DNA of 55,307 nt from an uncultured Methanobrevibacter sp. GTDB taxonomy: Archaea > Methanobacteriota > Methanobacteria > Methanobacteriales > Methanobacteriaceae. A program made the translations under genes and the position numbers. Where the stretch lies: assembly GCF_946404245.1 (NCBI RefSeq), contig NZ_CAMJCX010000005.1:1-55307 (forward strand), read 5' to 3'. Shown here in pieces: positions 44,229 to 54,013 of this stretch (within the stretch, counting starts at the first letter, position 1; each line of letters begins with the position of its first letter). The notes under the pieces were generated by a model. The model ran no database searches. It was not told the DNA's origin and was given only the letters and a program-made list of their open reading frames with translations.

Positions 44229-45011
44229 ATGAAATATAAAATATTAGAAAAACCCAGTTGTGATGAAGCATACGATTTAGTTCAGGAGGCTTTAAGAAAA
44301 AAAGCAACAATACTTATTTTTGCATGCTGTAAAGTTAACTATGAAGGTCGTGCATTAAGTGAATTGAACTGGGGAGAACGTATAATCATGGTTAAACCGG
44401 ATGGCGCATTTTTAATCCATCAGGAAAAAAAGGTTGAACCGGTAAATTGGCAACCTCCAAAATCAAGAACCCGAAGCTATATCAAAAACGACAATCTCTT
44501 TTTAGAAAGTCACAGAAGAACACCAAAGGAACTGTTGACAGTTGAGATTAAAAAGATTCACTTTATCAATTTCGCCAATATTGAGGACTTTGAAGAGCTT
44601 GAGCAGGCAGGATACGAAAAGGATATGGGCGACATGATTATGGAAAAACCCCATATGATTGAAGAAGGTTTTACACCAACTGCAAGAGAATACAGCGTAG
44701 AACACGGATTTATTGACATTTTAGGAAAAGACCGTGACAATAACCTGATGATATTGGAATTGAAAGCACGAAAAGCAGGCGTTAATGCAGTAAAACAGCT
44801 TAAAAGATATCTTCAGGACTTTGAAAATACTGAAAATGACTATCTAAAAGAATGTCAAGCCCAAAAGAAAAAAATAAGAGGTTTGCTTGTCGCACCATCA
44901 CTTATGGAAGATGCTCAAGAGATGATTGAGGAAGAAGGCATTGAATTTGTTTCAATCGAACCTCCTCGTGAGTTGAAAAGAGATAAAAAAGTAACATTGG
45001 ATGCATTCTAG
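44229..45011 (+). CDS. nucS: Endonuclease NucS/EndoMS
   Basis: A 260-residue nuclease of the NucS family, which cuts mismatched or branched DNA and works with PCNA. The N-terminal domain binds DNA (KVNYEGRALSELNWGERI). The RecB-like catalytic domain holds EHGFIDILGKD, LELKARKAGVNAVKQLKRYL and the conserved Asp/Glu/Lys. GTG at 44226 and ATG at 44229 are both in frame; ATG is taken. The C-terminus ends TLDAF, without a clear PIP box. It converges with the next gene by a 4-base overlap. Confidence 0.92.
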   Translation: MKYKILEKPSCDEAYDLVQEALRKKATILIFACCKVNYEGRALSELNWGERIIMVKPDGAFLIHQEKKVEPVNWQPPKSRTRSYIKNDNLFLESHRRTPKELLTVEIKKIHFINFANIEDFEELEQAGYEKDMGDMIMEKPHMIEEGFTPTAREYSVEHGFIDILGKDRDNNLMILELKARKAGVNAVKQLKRYLQDFENTENDYLKECQAQKKKIRGLLVAPSLMEDAQEMIEEEGIEFVSIEPPRELKRDKKVTLDAF

Positions 45012-45487
45012 TTCAATGCATCTTCAATTTTTTTAAGTTCGTTGGCATGGAACTCTTTGGTGAAATCATTTGCAGGAATTGAAGTTGTGACATGACACTC
45101 TTTTTCTAATTTGTAAATGAGATAATCATCATTTTCAAGAGGAATTGTGTCATCTTCATCCAATAATTCCAAACCATCCAATTCAGTTATAATATTATCA
45201 TATTCCTCTTTTTCAAGTGCAATAATATCATCGATTTCCATTTCCTGAAGTTTTGGATTTAACTGATATGAAATAGCTACAAACCCATTGACTTTTTTAT
45301 CGGAAATTGAAAATTCAGAATGCCTGATTTCATCCATAGACATTTTAACATGAAAAACTGTATTTTTAGTGACTGGAACCTCAGTGGATAAACCAATCTG
45401 ATTTATTTCATAATTATTTTTCCACTCACCTATTTTGTAAACTGCATAATTTATGTCATTAACATTAATAATTTTATTCTCATCCAT
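45008..45487 (-). CDS. Uncharacterised protein
   Basis: A 159-residue soluble acidic protein starting MDENKIINVNDINYAVYKIG. The frame is open 27 codons further, but those residues (FYKECICIISFLFYK) are unlike a protein start and the ATG at 45487 follows GTGAT. Residues 35-85 alternate strands (STEVPVTKNTVFHVKMSMDE), and the C-terminus is helical. No family recognised; no membrane segment. Confidence 0.65.
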   Translation of the reverse strand: MDENKIINVNDINYAVYKIGEWKNNYEINQIGLSTEVPVTKNTVFHVKMSMDEIRHSEFSISDKKVNGFVAISYQLNPKLQEMEIDDIIALEKEEYDNIITELDGLELLDEDDTIPLENDDYLIYKLEKECHVTTSIPANDFTKEFHANELKKIEDALN

Positions 45488-45581
45488 GATTATCACGAAT
45501 ATAAATATATTTTTATAAAATAAAAAACTTATTATACATATACATTCTTTATAAAAATGTAAATTCAATGGAGGTTAGGCT

Positions 45582-46331
45582 GTGAAAAAATGTCCTGAAT
45601 GTGGAAATCCTAGTTATGATGGTGCTCCTGTTTGTGGAAATTGTGGATTTAAATTCCCAAAACAAAAGGTTGCCGTTAAAAGAGAAAGAAGTATCTTTGA
45701 TAGTCAACCAGAAGTGGAAAGACCACCTAAAGTGGAAAAACCACCAAAAATGGAGAAACAAAAAGTAAAAAAACCTTCCAATGAACCAGGCGTAATAGAC
45801 ATTATCAAAGAAAAGAAACTTATTATTGGAGCAATATTACTTATTACTTTAATCGTGATTTGTGGAATTGTCCTGACTGGATCAAATAAAAATACTTCAA
45901 CACCTATCCAAACCGGCGATATGGCCGTATATGATGCAGGTGATTTTTCATTTAAATATCCTAAAAGTTGGGAACAGGTAAATCTCACTGATTCAGAACA
46001 CGAAAGTGCTATATTCTATATGGATGAAAACAATACAGTTATTGAACATTATAATATTAGCAGTAGTGCCACATCCCTAAAAGATATCAATCAACAAAGA
46101 ATCAACTACGCTTTAGATAATGGAGATGCAGTTGAACTTCTTGAAACCGTTACTTTAGACGGCAGAAACGGATCAAATATCATTTTAGAAAATGCTGATG
46201 GTAACTACACAAGATATGTTTCAATGTTTACTGATGGTGAATTATATGTTTTCAAAATAAGTGGAGACTCCATTAATTCAATTACATCAGAAAATATCAA
46301 TAAAGTGATAAATTCCGCAGATATTGCTTAA
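45582..46331 (+). CDS. Zinc-ribbon, single-membrane-helix protein with PsbP-like domain
   Basis: A 249-residue protein. An N-terminal zinc ribbon (KKCPECGNPS, PVCGNCGFKF) is followed by a Pro/Lys/Glu-rich linker with repeats of RPPKVEKPPKMEK, one membrane helix near residues 85-107, and an outer domain from about residue 120 (YDAGDFSFKYPKSWEQV) like the PsbP/Mog1 fold. It starts with GTG at 45582, seven bases after GGAGG. The cell-outside domain probably binds a ligand or partner; function unknown. A terminator follows at once. Confidence 0.78.
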   Translation: MKKCPECGNPSYDGAPVCGNCGFKFPKQKVAVKRERSIFDSQPEVERPPKVEKPPKMEKQKVKKPSNEPGVIDIIKEKKLIIGAILLITLIVICGIVLTGSNKNTSTPIQTGDMAVYDAGDFSFKYPKSWEQVNLTDSEHESAIFYMDENNTVIEHYNISSSATSLKDINQQRINYALDNGDAVELLETVTLDGRNGSNIILENADGNYTRYVSMFTDGELYVFKISGDSINSITSENINKVINSADIA

Positions 46332-46365
46332 GTATGATTCAAATCATACTTTTTTCTATTTTTTT
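46330..46365 (+). terminator. Hairpin terminator
   Basis: A perfect 9-bp stem (46330-46338 with 46343-46351, loop TCAA), extendable to 10 bp, overlaps the stop codon and is followed by a T-rich tail. Confidence 0.7.
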
Positions 46366-46375
46366 AAGTGTTAAC

Positions 46376-47200
46376 ATGACTAAACTCAAACTTGCTCTTT
46401 GTCAGATGAATGTTATTGATGATAAAAAAGAAAATCTAATGAAAGCCAGTTCAATGATAACCGCCGGCTCTAAAAATGCTGATTTTATTGTCTTGCCGGA
46501 AATGTTTAACTGCCCATATTCCAACGATAAGTTTATTGAATATGGTGAAGCGGAAAATGACAGTTATACGTTGAATATTATTTCAAAATTAGCCAAAAGC
46601 AATCAAGTTTATATTTTAGCAGGGTCCATCCCCGAAAAGGAAAACGACGAACTGTACAATACATCTTACCTTTTCAATCAAAAAGGCGAAATAATAGCTA
46701 AACATAGGAAAATGCATCTTTTTGACATTGACGTTAAAGACAAAATCACATTTAAGGAATCAGACGTGCTGACTGCAGGCAATGATTTTACAATAGCCCA
46801 AACAGATTTTGGAAAGATAGGTATCGGAATATGCTATGACATCCGTTTTCCAGAACTTGCAAGAATCATGGTTGAAAATGGCGCATTAATGTTATTCTAT
46901 CCTGGAGCATTCAATATGACAACCGGCCCTGCACATTGGGAATTGCTTTTTAGAGCCCGTGCACTGGACAATCAGGTTTATTGCATAGGCGTTGCCCCGG
47001 CACTAAACGAAAATGCAAGTTATCACAGTTTCGGCCATTCGATTGTTGCAAATCCATGGGGAGAAATTATTGCTGAGGCCGACCAAGAAGAAGAAATTGT
47101 CTATTGTGAAATCTATTTGGATGAAATAAAAAAAGTAAGAGAAGAGCTTCCCCTTTTAAAAAACAAAAGAGAAGACCTCTACGAAGTTTTAAAAAAATAA
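46376..47200 (+). CDS. Carbon-nitrogen hydrolase (nitrilase/omega-amidase-like)
   Basis: A 274-residue Nit-type amidase. The Glu-Lys-Cys triad is in FIVLPEMFNCPY, KHRKMHLFDI and GIGICYDIRFPE. The Nit1/Nit2 group removes amide groups from small compounds such as alpha-ketoglutaramate or deaminated glutathione; the exact substrate is unknown. The ATG at 46376 (MTKLKLALCQM) is taken. An ATG at 46334 lies inside the preceding gene's terminator stem and would add a poor N-terminus. It converges with the HEAT-repeat gene. Confidence 0.88.
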   Translation: MTKLKLALCQMNVIDDKKENLMKASSMITAGSKNADFIVLPEMFNCPYSNDKFIEYGEAENDSYTLNIISKLAKSNQVYILAGSIPEKENDELYNTSYLFNQKGEIIAKHRKMHLFDIDVKDKITFKESDVLTAGNDFTIAQTDFGKIGIGICYDIRFPELARIMVENGALMLFYPGAFNMTTGPAHWELLFRARALDNQVYCIGVAPALNENASYHSFGHSIVANPWGEIIAEADQEEEIVYCEIYLDEIKKVREELPLLKNKREDLYEVLKK

Positions 47201-48049
47201 CTATTTGAGTTTAGCCAACCTTTTTTCAAAGTAAGGCAGTTTTTTATCGTTGTCAGCAAATACTTCAATAGCAGTTTCTATGACCCTGACCTCATTGTCA
47301 TAGTCATTCTGTTTTCTGTAAAGAACACAAAGCCTTTTATATGGAGCATCCTTAGGCTGTTTTGCCTCTACATACCTTTCATATTCTTTAATAGCTTTTT
47401 GAAGATTAGTTTTTTCCATTTCCTTAATGGTACTCATTGGAATGACTTTTACAATTGATTTACCTGAAGCTTTAGCCTTTTGTCTTTTTTCAGCTTTTTT
47501 AATTGCCTTATTACAGGATTTTTTGAAGTCCTTATCGTCTTCACCTTTTCTTGCCTGTTTAATAAGTGCAATGGACTCTTCAGTTGCAAGATCCCCTAAA
47601 GCCTGAATTGCAGCTAATTTTACACCCCAGTCTTCATCTTCCAGACATTTAGCAATGGTATCAAGTTCATCATCTGCCTGAAGCTCCCCTAGAGATCGTA
47701 CTGCAACTTTTCTTACACCAAAGTCATCGTCTTCGGTTGCTTCAACAAAATAAGGAATAACTTTTTTATCTTCAGTTTCTTTAAGTGCAAATGCTAAAAA
47801 ACGTTTATCTTTTCCTTCAGCATTTTTGAATTCTTCAATTAATTTATCGACAGCTACATCCCCCATACTGCCTAAAATTTCAGCAGCTTTAAATCTGACT
47901 TGAGCGTTTTCATCAGTAGTGGCTTTAATTAATGGTTCAATAGCTTCCTCATCGGTAATTCCCACCAATGATTCGATAGCTTCTTTTCTAACTTTAACAT
48001 CATCATCTGATAAATTGTTAATAGCTTCATTAAAACTTAAATTAGTCAT
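47201..48049 (-). CDS. HEAT-repeat protein
   Basis: A 282-residue all-helical protein. Five to six HEAT (PBS-lyase-like) repeats span residues 5-180, each with a pattern like D-VR--A--LG, for example DDVKVRKEAIESLVGITDEE and DFGVRKVAVRSLGEL. A helical tail with many Lys follows. It is a scaffold for protein contacts; the partner is unknown. Terminal residues 240-282 carry a second type of helical repeat. Confidence 0.8.
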   Translation of the reverse strand: MTNLSFNEAINNLSDDDVKVRKEAIESLVGITDEEAIEPLIKATTDENAQVRFKAAEILGSMGDVAVDKLIEEFKNAEGKDKRFLAFALKETEDKKVIPYFVEATEDDDFGVRKVAVRSLGELQADDELDTIAKCLEDEDWGVKLAAIQALGDLATEESIALIKQARKGEDDKDFKKSCNKAIKKAEKRQKAKASGKSIVKVIPMSTIKEMEKTNLQKAIKEYERYVEAKQPKDAPYKRLCVLYRKQNDYDNEVRVIETAIEVFADNDKKLPYFEKRLAKLK

Positions 48050-48129
48050 GATATTAAGTTAGTTTTTGTGAATATATAAATACCCCTCACAAAAAATATG
48101 AAAATTTCAATGAAAATTAAGATATTTGC

Positions 48130-48173
48130 TTAAAAAAAAAGAAAAAAGAAAATTGAAAAAATAATTTTTCAAT
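48130..48173 (-). terminator. Hairpin terminator of the SDR gene
   Basis: A 9-bp stem (48152-48160 with 48165-48173, loop ATAA) lies right after the minus-strand stop codon and is followed by a T-rich run on that strand. Confidence 0.65.
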
Positions 48174-48944
48174 TTAAATACAGGTGTATCCACCATCTAC
48201 AGCAATTGCTTGACCAGTTACGTAACTGGATTTAGGTGATGCGAGATATACAACAGTTGAATCTAATTCTCCATCAACACCGGATCTTCCAACAGGTACA
48301 ACAGTTTTTGTGTATGCTTTGTACTCGTCATTGTCAATGGTTGAACGGGTAAGTTCAGTTGGGAAAGTACCTGGGCAGATTGCGTTTACGGTAATGTTGT
48401 ATTTTGCCCATTCTGCTGCTAATTGTCTGGTGAGGTTTACTACTCCACCTTTTGCTGCTGCATATGGGGAGGTAGGGGTTGCCATAGTTCCTACTAAACC
48501 GAACATGGATGCAGTGTTGATGATTCTTCCGTATTTTTGAGGAATCATTGCTTCACGAGCAACAGCTCTGGACATTTTGAAGGTTCCTGTAAGGTCTACA
48601 TCTACAGTTTTGTTCCATTCATCATCAGTTAATAATTCTGCTTCTTTGGTTGCTCCGTAACCTGCGTTGTTGTGGAGGATGTCGATTCTTCCAAAGTGGT
48701 CCATGACTTCTTTTACACAGTTTTCTACACTTTCTGTGTCGGTTACATCACAGACTACTCCAATACAATCAACACCAAGTTCTTTGATTTCAGCTGCGAC
48801 TTCATCTAATCTTTCTTTCCTTCTTCCTGTAACTACTATGTTTGCACCGTATCTTGCGTATGCTTTTGCCATGTCGACACCAATACCGGAGGATGCTCCG
48901 CTTACTAATGCGACTTGTCCTTCTAAATTAAATAAGTCATTCAT
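48174..48944 (-). CDS. Short-chain dehydrogenase/reductase
   Basis: A 256-residue classical SDR. The NAD(P) loop is SGASSGIG (about residues 15-22), with NNAGYG, the catalytic Ser-Tyr-Lys in NTASMFG and SPYAAAKGG, and AICPGTFPTE after it. It ends with the SYVTGQAIAVDGGYTCI block seen in gluconate 5-dehydrogenase and 3-oxoacyl-ACP reductase-like SDRs. The substrate cannot be told. The ATG at 48944 follows GGAG by nine bases and is preferred to the one at 48962. A perfect inverted repeat lies upstream at 48965-48986. Confidence 0.88.
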   Translation of the reverse strand: MNDLFNLEGQVALVSGASSGIGVDMAKAYARYGANIVVTGRRKERLDEVAAEIKELGVDCIGVVCDVTDTESVENCVKEVMDHFGRIDILHNNAGYGATKEAELLTDDEWNKTVDVDLTGTFKMSRAVAREAMIPQKYGRIINTASMFGLVGTMATPTSPYAAAKGGVVNLTRQLAAEWAKYNITVNAICPGTFPTELTRSTIDNDEYKAYTKTVVPVGRSGVDGELDSTVVYLASPKSSYVTGQAIAVDGGYTCI

Positions 48945-48964
48945 ATTTTCACGCTCCACCATAT

Positions 48965-48986
48965 CAAATAACCCGTAAGTTATTTG
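48965..48986 (-). promoter_or_regulatory. Inverted repeat upstream of the SDR gene
   Basis: CAAATAAC, six bases, GTTATTTG: a perfect 8-bp inverted repeat 21-42 bases before the chosen start. A TATA-like TTTTATAAA lies further up near 49022-49030, so the repeat falls in or near the leader and could be an operator or an RNA hairpin. Confidence 0.4.
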
Positions 48987-49267
48987 TCACATGGTATGAA
49001 TAATAATATGTTTTATTTGATTTATAAAATTTATCATTTTAATGAATTTTTTCAAATAAAAAGTTAAAATTAACGAATGTTATCCATATTTAATTTAATT
49101 AAACTTAATCATGTTTAATAAGATTAATAGAACCTCCCACACCACAATTGGTTAGAATAAAAAGAAGAACAGTTAAATTTAGTTATGCCTAAAAATTAAA
49201 ACAAATCATATTATATAATAAATTTTACAAAATTAAAAATTAGAAATTTTTCAAAAGAGTGAGTGAA

Positions 49268-51865
49268 ATGATTGAAGAGCAGACCAAAAGTTATACCAAA
49301 AAACAGATTTTAAAAACCCTGCACCCATGGGTACAGAAATGGTTTAACTCACGGTTTGAAGACTTCACTCCCGCACAGAAAAAATCGATCATCGACATCC
49401 ACAAGAAAAACAACATCCTGATTTCATCACCAACAGGATCAGGTAAGACATTGACAGCATTCCTATCAGTAATAAGCGAGCTGACAACACTTGCCGAAAA
49501 GGACAAATTAGAAGACAAGGTTTACTGCATTTACATCTCTCCTTTAAAGGCATTGGACAACGACATTGAAAAGAACCTGGATGAGCCATTAAATGGAATT
49601 GAAAAGATTGCCGGAAGAAAACTTGGAATCAGAAAAGCAGTCCGAACAGGAGACACAACACAATACCAAAGACAAAAAATGCTTAAAAAACCGCCGCACA
49701 TTCTCATTACAACACCTGAGACATTGTCCATCTTACTGGTAGCTCCTAAATTCAGGGAAAAACTGAGCCATGTGAAATATGTAATCATTGATGAAATTCA
49801 TTCATTGGCCGAAAACAAAAGAGGAGTTCATTTAAGCTTATCTCTTGAAAGACTGCAACATCTGATTGGCCATTACACAAGAATAGGCCTTTCCGCAACA
49901 GTCAGTCCAATTGATGAAGTTGCAAGGTTTTTAGTAGGCTATGAATATGGAGTCGAGCGGAACTGTAAGATTGTCAATATAAACTACCTGAAGGAACTTG
50001 ACATGGAAGTGATGTGTCCTGTCAGTGACATTGTGCTTGCAGACGAAGAGGACACCCGCCTTGGAATGTATGACTTATTGGATGATTTGATTTGGGAAAA
50101 CAAAACAACACTGATATTCACTAACACCCGTAGCGGGACAGAGCGATTTGTCTACAACTTAAAGAAAATGTATCCTATGCACTACAACGGCACAAACATA
50201 ATGGCGCACCACTCATCCCTTTCAAAGGAAGTCAGACTGGAAACAGAAAACAAGCTGAAGGAAGGGAAATTAAAGGCTGTGGTGTCATCAACATCCCTTG
50301 AGCTTGGAATAGATATCGGATACATAGATTTGGTTGTGCTGATTAACTCTCCAAAATCAGTTGCAAGAGCCCTTCAAAGGATTGGAAGAAGTGGACACAA
50401 ACTCCATGAAAAATCCCGAGGAAAAATCATCGTTACAGACCGTGACGATTTGGTGGAATGTTCAGTATTGCTTAAAAACGCCAAAGAAGGAAAAATCGAT
50501 AAGATTGCCATCCCTAAAAACTGCTTGGACGTTCTGGCCCAGCACATCTACGGAATGAGCATAGAAAATCCTTGGGACATCGATTATGCATATGACGTGA
50601 TAAGAAAAAGCTACTGCTACAAGGACCTCACAAGAGACGATTATGAGGATGTCTTGAGTTACATGGCAGGAGAGTACACTGAACTCGAGGAAAGGTACGT
50701 CTATGCCAAAATATGGATTGACTATAAGGAGAATACCTTTGGAAAACGTGGAAAACTGGCCAGGATGCTTTATTCAACAAACATTGGAACCATACCGGAT
50801 TCATCAGGAGTGCTTGTCAAATGCGACGGTGAAACTGTAGGTAAAATCGAAGAAGTGTTTATGGAACGGCTGAAGAAAGGGGACACATTCGTTTTGGGAG
50901 GGCGAACCTACAGATTCAATTATGGAAAGGGAATGACAATCAACGTGACTCCTGCAAGCGGACCTCCAACAATCCCATCATGGTTTTCACAGCAATTGCC
51001 ATTATCTTTTGACCTTGCAATGGACATCCAAAGGTTTAGGGCACATATGGATGTGAAATTCAGATATCGAAGAAGCAAAGAGGAAATCATGGAGTTCATT
51101 CATGAATATTTGTATGTTGATGACTTTGCGGCAAATTCCATCTATGAATACTTTGTCGAACAGTTCAAATATGCCCATATCCCAAGCAATCAAAGACTTC
51201 TGATTGAATACTATAAAGGATTTGGAGGAAGAAAATTTGTCATTTTCCATTCACTGTTTGGAAGAAAGGTAAATGACGCTCTTTCACGGGCCGTGGCATA
51301 CGTTGCCGCCAGAAGATTTAACATTAACGTTACCATTTCAATATCTGACAACGGATTTTATTTAAGCTCTGACGGCACAATTGGCGGTTTGGAATCATTC
51401 AGGGAATTGACTCCCGAAAATTTCGAGACAATCCTTACAAAATCATTGAACAAAACTGAAACATTGGCTTCAAGATTCAGGCATTGTGCCGGAAGATCGC
51501 TGATGACCCTTAGAAGATACAAGGGAGAATCAAAATCCGTTGGCCGGCAGCAGGTCAGGGGAAAAATATTGCTCAAATTCGTGCAGGACATGGATGAAAA
51601 CTTCCCAATCCTAAACGAAGCCAGAAGGGAAGCTCTCGAAGACTACATGGACATAAAAAATGCACTTAAAGTAATCGAAATGATTGATAGAGAAGAGATG
51701 GAAATAAAAACAATCAATACAGTTATTCCAAGCCCATTTGCATTCAATTTAGTTTCACAAGGATATTTAGATGTTTTAAATCAAAACGACAAAGGAGAAT
51801 TTACAAAAAGAATGCACCAAGCAATACTTGACCAAATTAAAGACAAATTAAAGGACATTTATTGA
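49268..51865 (+). CDS. Lhr-type superfamily 2 ATP-dependent helicase
   Basis: An 865-residue large helicase-related protein. Motif I is SSPTGSGKT (about residue 53-61), motif II DEIH (about 175), motif [11 protein letters not shown], motif [16 protein letters not shown] and motif [14 protein letters not shown] long C-terminal region (about 450-865) is the Lhr core, including the winged-helix part. Lhr proteins unwind RNA:DNA or DNA duplexes in repair. The frame is also open from GTG at 49259; ATG 49268 is taken, but the choice is not certain. The helicase stands alone with a 296-bp AT-rich leader region. Confidence 0.9.
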   Translation: MIEEQTKSYTKKQILKTLHPWVQKWFNSRFEDFTPAQKKSIIDIHKKNNILISSPTGSGKTLTAFLSVISELTTLAEKDKLEDKVYCIYISPLKALDNDIEKNLDEPLNGIEKIAGRKLGIRKAVRTGDTTQYQRQKMLKKPPHILITTPETLSILLVAPKFREKLSHVKYVIIDEIHSLAENKRGVHLSLSLERLQHLIGHYTRIGLSATVSPIDEVARFLVGYEYGVERNCKIVNINYLKELDMEVMCPVSDIVLADEEDTRLGMYDLLDDLIWENKTTLIFTNTRSGTERFVYNLKKMYPMHYNGTNIMAHHSSLSKEVRLETENKLKEGKLKAVVSSTSLELGIDIGYIDLVVLINSPKSVARALQRIGRSGHKLHEKSRGKIIVTDRDDLVECSVLLKNAKEGKIDKIAIPKNCLDVLAQHIYGMSIENPWDIDYAYDVIRKSYCYKDLTRDDYEDVLSYMAGEYTELEERYVYAKIWIDYKENTFGKRGKLARMLYSTNIGTIPDSSGVLVKCDGETVGKIEEVFMERLKKGDTFVLGGRTYRFNYGKGMTINVTPASGPPTIPSWFSQQLPLSFDLAMDIQRFRAHMDVKFRYRRSKEEIMEFIHEYLYVDDFAANSIYEYFVEQFKYAHIPSNQRLLIEYYKGFGGRKFVIFHSLFGRKVNDALSRAVAYVAARRFNINVTISISDNGFYLSSDGTIGGLESFRELTPENFETILTKSLNKTETLASRFRHCAGRSLMTLRRYKGESKSVGRQQVRGKILLKFVQDMDENFPILNEARREALEDYMDIKNALKVIEMIDREEMEIKTINTVIPSPFAFNLVSQGYLDVLNQNDKGEFTKRMHQAILDQIKDKLKDIY

Positions 51866-51934
51866 ACAAAAAAATGAAAACATTAAATTAAATGAATTTA
51901 CAAAATACAAATATTAATAAATAAAGGTGACATC

Positions 51935-52309
51935 ATGACAAAATGGAAAGCAGTTATCATTGGATTCATATTAGCAATAATGGTTCAATCATTCTTTTCA
52001 CATTATGAATTCATCGGATTGTTAATAGTTGGATTCATAACCGGATACATTGCCCACAGCGGAGCTTTAGGCGGCCTGTGGAATGCGGCAGTTGCAGGGG
52101 CTCTTGGAACAATTATCACTGCAGTGCTATTTATTATAGCTGCAACATTGGGAGGTAGCGTATTCGGAATTTTTGGAGGATTGACCGGATTTACAATCTC
52201 AGGACTTTCCGGCCTTGGCGCAGTAATCGGTGAATTGATTTACTATGCGATTGTCATGGGAATTACAGGAGCTGTTGGAGGAGCAATAGCTTCTAAAAAT
52301 GAAAATTAA
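51935..52309 (+). CDS. DUF5518-type small membrane protein
   Basis: A 124-residue protein with four membrane helices and many glycines: FILAIMVQSFFSHYEFIGLL, GFITGYIAHSG, and a closing GAVGGAIASKNEN. The glycine-rich small protein and the GFITGYIAHSG--GG-WN block fit DUF5518, common in Methanobrevibacter. Function unknown. The next gene follows after 17 bases and may be co-transcribed. Confidence 0.75.
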   Translation: MTKWKAVIIGFILAIMVQSFFSHYEFIGLLIVGFITGYIAHSGALGGLWNAAVAGALGTIITAVLFIIAATLGGSVFGIFGGLTGFTISGLSGLGAVIGELIYYAIVMGITGAVGGAIASKNEN

Positions 52310-52326
52310 GTTTTTGGAGATATAAA

Positions 52327-52785
52327 ATGAAATATGATTTGGGCATAAATGTTAAATCTTTGGTATTCGGCGCAGCTATTGCAGCAGCATTTATCCTATT
52401 CGGATACCAGTACAATGATTGGCTATATCCTTTCTCAGCTATAGGACTCATATATGCAGGATATGGACAAAACGATTTGAAAATGGGAACATTAATGGGT
52501 TTATTTGCATCAACACCAATTGTTGTTTTAACCCTCCAAGGATACATGGGATCATTTGACGGATTTTTCCTTACAGAAACAGGAATCATGACTGTGACAC
52601 TAATCATACTCATTGTTGGTGCAGTTGTCGGTTTTGTAGGTGCATGGACAAAAAGAAGCCGTGTAAAAGCTTTAGAGCAATATGAAAAACAGCAAAAAAT
52701 AGGAAAAAACAAAAATAAAAAGAAAAAAGCAAAAGTTCAACCTCAAGAGGAAAAAACTTTTGTCGATAAAATATTTAAAAAATAA
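52327..52785 (+). CDS. Membrane protein of unknown function
   Basis: A 152-residue protein with about four membrane helices, in the same general pattern as the DUF5518 gene just upstream, and a lysine-rich cytoplasmic tail (KNKNKKKKAKVQ) from about residue 115. TTGGAGAT before the ATG is the ribosome binding site. No family recognised. The end forms a terminator with the convergent purP gene. Confidence 0.65.
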   Translation: MKYDLGINVKSLVFGAAIAAAFILFGYQYNDWLYPFSAIGLIYAGYGQNDLKMGTLMGLFASTPIVVLTLQGYMGSFDGFFLTETGIMTVTLIILIVGAVVGFVGAWTKRSRVKALEQYEKQQKIGKNKNKKKKAKVQPQEEKTFVDKIFKK

Positions 52786-52810
52786 TAACAAATTTATGTT
52801 ATTATTTTTT
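52777..52810. terminator. Bidirectional terminator between convergent genes
   Basis: A stem of at least 9 bp (AATAATAAC 52781-52789 with GTTATTATT 52798-52806) is flanked by A on one side and T on the other, so it works for both the membrane gene and purP. Confidence 0.6.
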
Positions 52811-53885
52811 CTAATTCATCTCTTTCTATACCTCTTTTAATTTCAACTGCAATTCTTCTACCCATACTCATTGGTTTACCATAAGTCAAGTAGGAGTAAG
52901 GAGAACCGTCCATAAATGTGTTTGTACCACCATCAGTTCTTGCACTGATTTCAAAACAGATTACTTCTAAATTATCATTTACTAATGTTTGCATACAGAA
53001 TGGACCGTTTAATCCAGGAGCAACTAATTTTTTAGCACTTTCAGTTAATTTATCAGCAATGTCAAATACCTGAGGGAGTAAAGATTCACGAATTACTGCA
53101 GGGTGGTTACCGGTTACTACATAAGATGGGCTTAAGTCAATGTCCAATTGATCTTTTGCAGGCATTCTTACAAAACCATCAATACTTGATTCATATCTTG
53201 TATCCATACCCATTAATTCAACAGTATCATCAAGTGCTGAGTAGAAATAGTGTATACAGTAATTACAGCCTGAAACATATTCTTCAATGTGTGCTGCTTC
53301 CACGTCACTGTCTTCTAACCATCCACGTGCTTTCATAGCTTCAATTTTTGCATCAAATTCTTCAGTAGATGATGCTACAAAGTATCCTCTTCCACCTCTT
53401 GCGCCAGGGAACTTGACCATTACCGGCCTGTCAATTTCTGAAGGATCGTTGTATTTGAATGGAATTCTTACACCGCCTTCAACAAGAAGTGCTCTTTCCT
53501 TGTCTCTTTCCGCTTCCCATCTGAGTACATCTCTGTTACCGAACATTGGAACATTGAACTTGTCTTCAACATTGTCAAGACCTGCATATGCAACAAATGA
53601 ACCGTGAGGAATAACAATAGCATTCATATCCCTGAGTTTTTGTTGAACATCTTCATTTACAATGTCTTTGAATTCATCAACGATAATGTATTCATCGGCA
53701 ACATCAAATCTTTGATATGGAACTTCTCTACCTTTTTGACATACAATAGCAGTTCTGAATCCTTCTTCCTTTGCACCTTGCAAGATGTGTAAAGAAGTGT
53801 GGCTTCCAAGAGTAGCTATTGTGATTTCGTCTTTATCATAGTTAGCCAAAATATCCAAAATGTCTTCCTTTTTAACTTCTCCCAT
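52794..53885 (-). CDS. purP: Formate-dependent AICAR ligase (5-formaminoimidazole-4-carboxamide synthetase)
   Basis: A 363-residue archaeal PurP, an ATP-grasp enzyme that formylates AICAR with free formate in purine synthesis. It opens with EITIATLGSHTSLHILQGAK and shows PHGSFVAYAG, the ATP-grasp KFPGARGGRGYF, and FEISARTDGGTNTF near the end. This is the archaeal replacement for the folate-dependent PurH step. The length is typical. A terminator is shared with the gene at 52327. Confidence 0.96.
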   Translation of the reverse strand: MGEVKKEDILDILANYDKDEITIATLGSHTSLHILQGAKEEGFRTAIVCQKGREVPYQRFDVADEYIIVDEFKDIVNEDVQQKLRDMNAIVIPHGSFVAYAGLDNVEDKFNVPMFGNRDVLRWEAERDKERALLVEGGVRIPFKYNDPSEIDRPVMVKFPGARGGRGYFVASSTEEFDAKIEAMKARGWLEDSDVEAAHIEEYVSGCNYCIHYFYSALDDTVELMGMDTRYESSIDGFVRMPAKDQLDIDLSPSYVVTGNHPAVIRESLLPQVFDIADKLTESAKKLVAPGLNGPFCMQTLVNDNLEVICFEISARTDGGTNTFMDGSPYSYLTYGKPMSMGRRIAVEIKRGIERDELEKIIT

Positions 53886-54013
53886 TTATACCTTCTCCTA
53901 AAAGAATGATAATATTATATATATTTTTGGGAATTTATAATAGTTGTCATTTTAATTAACATTAAAAATAATGACACACAAATATAGACATGAATTTTAA
54001 AGGATAAGATAAA

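Noticed and set aside
46334-46375. Longer start of the nitrilase gene
   Set aside because: The upstream ATG lies within the terminator stem of the previous gene and the extra residues precede a standard MTKLKLALCQ opening.
49120-49200. Possible tRNA or small RNA before the helicase gene
   Set aside because: The slightly GC-richer patch does not fold as a cloverleaf and lacks a T-loop GGTTCRA motif.
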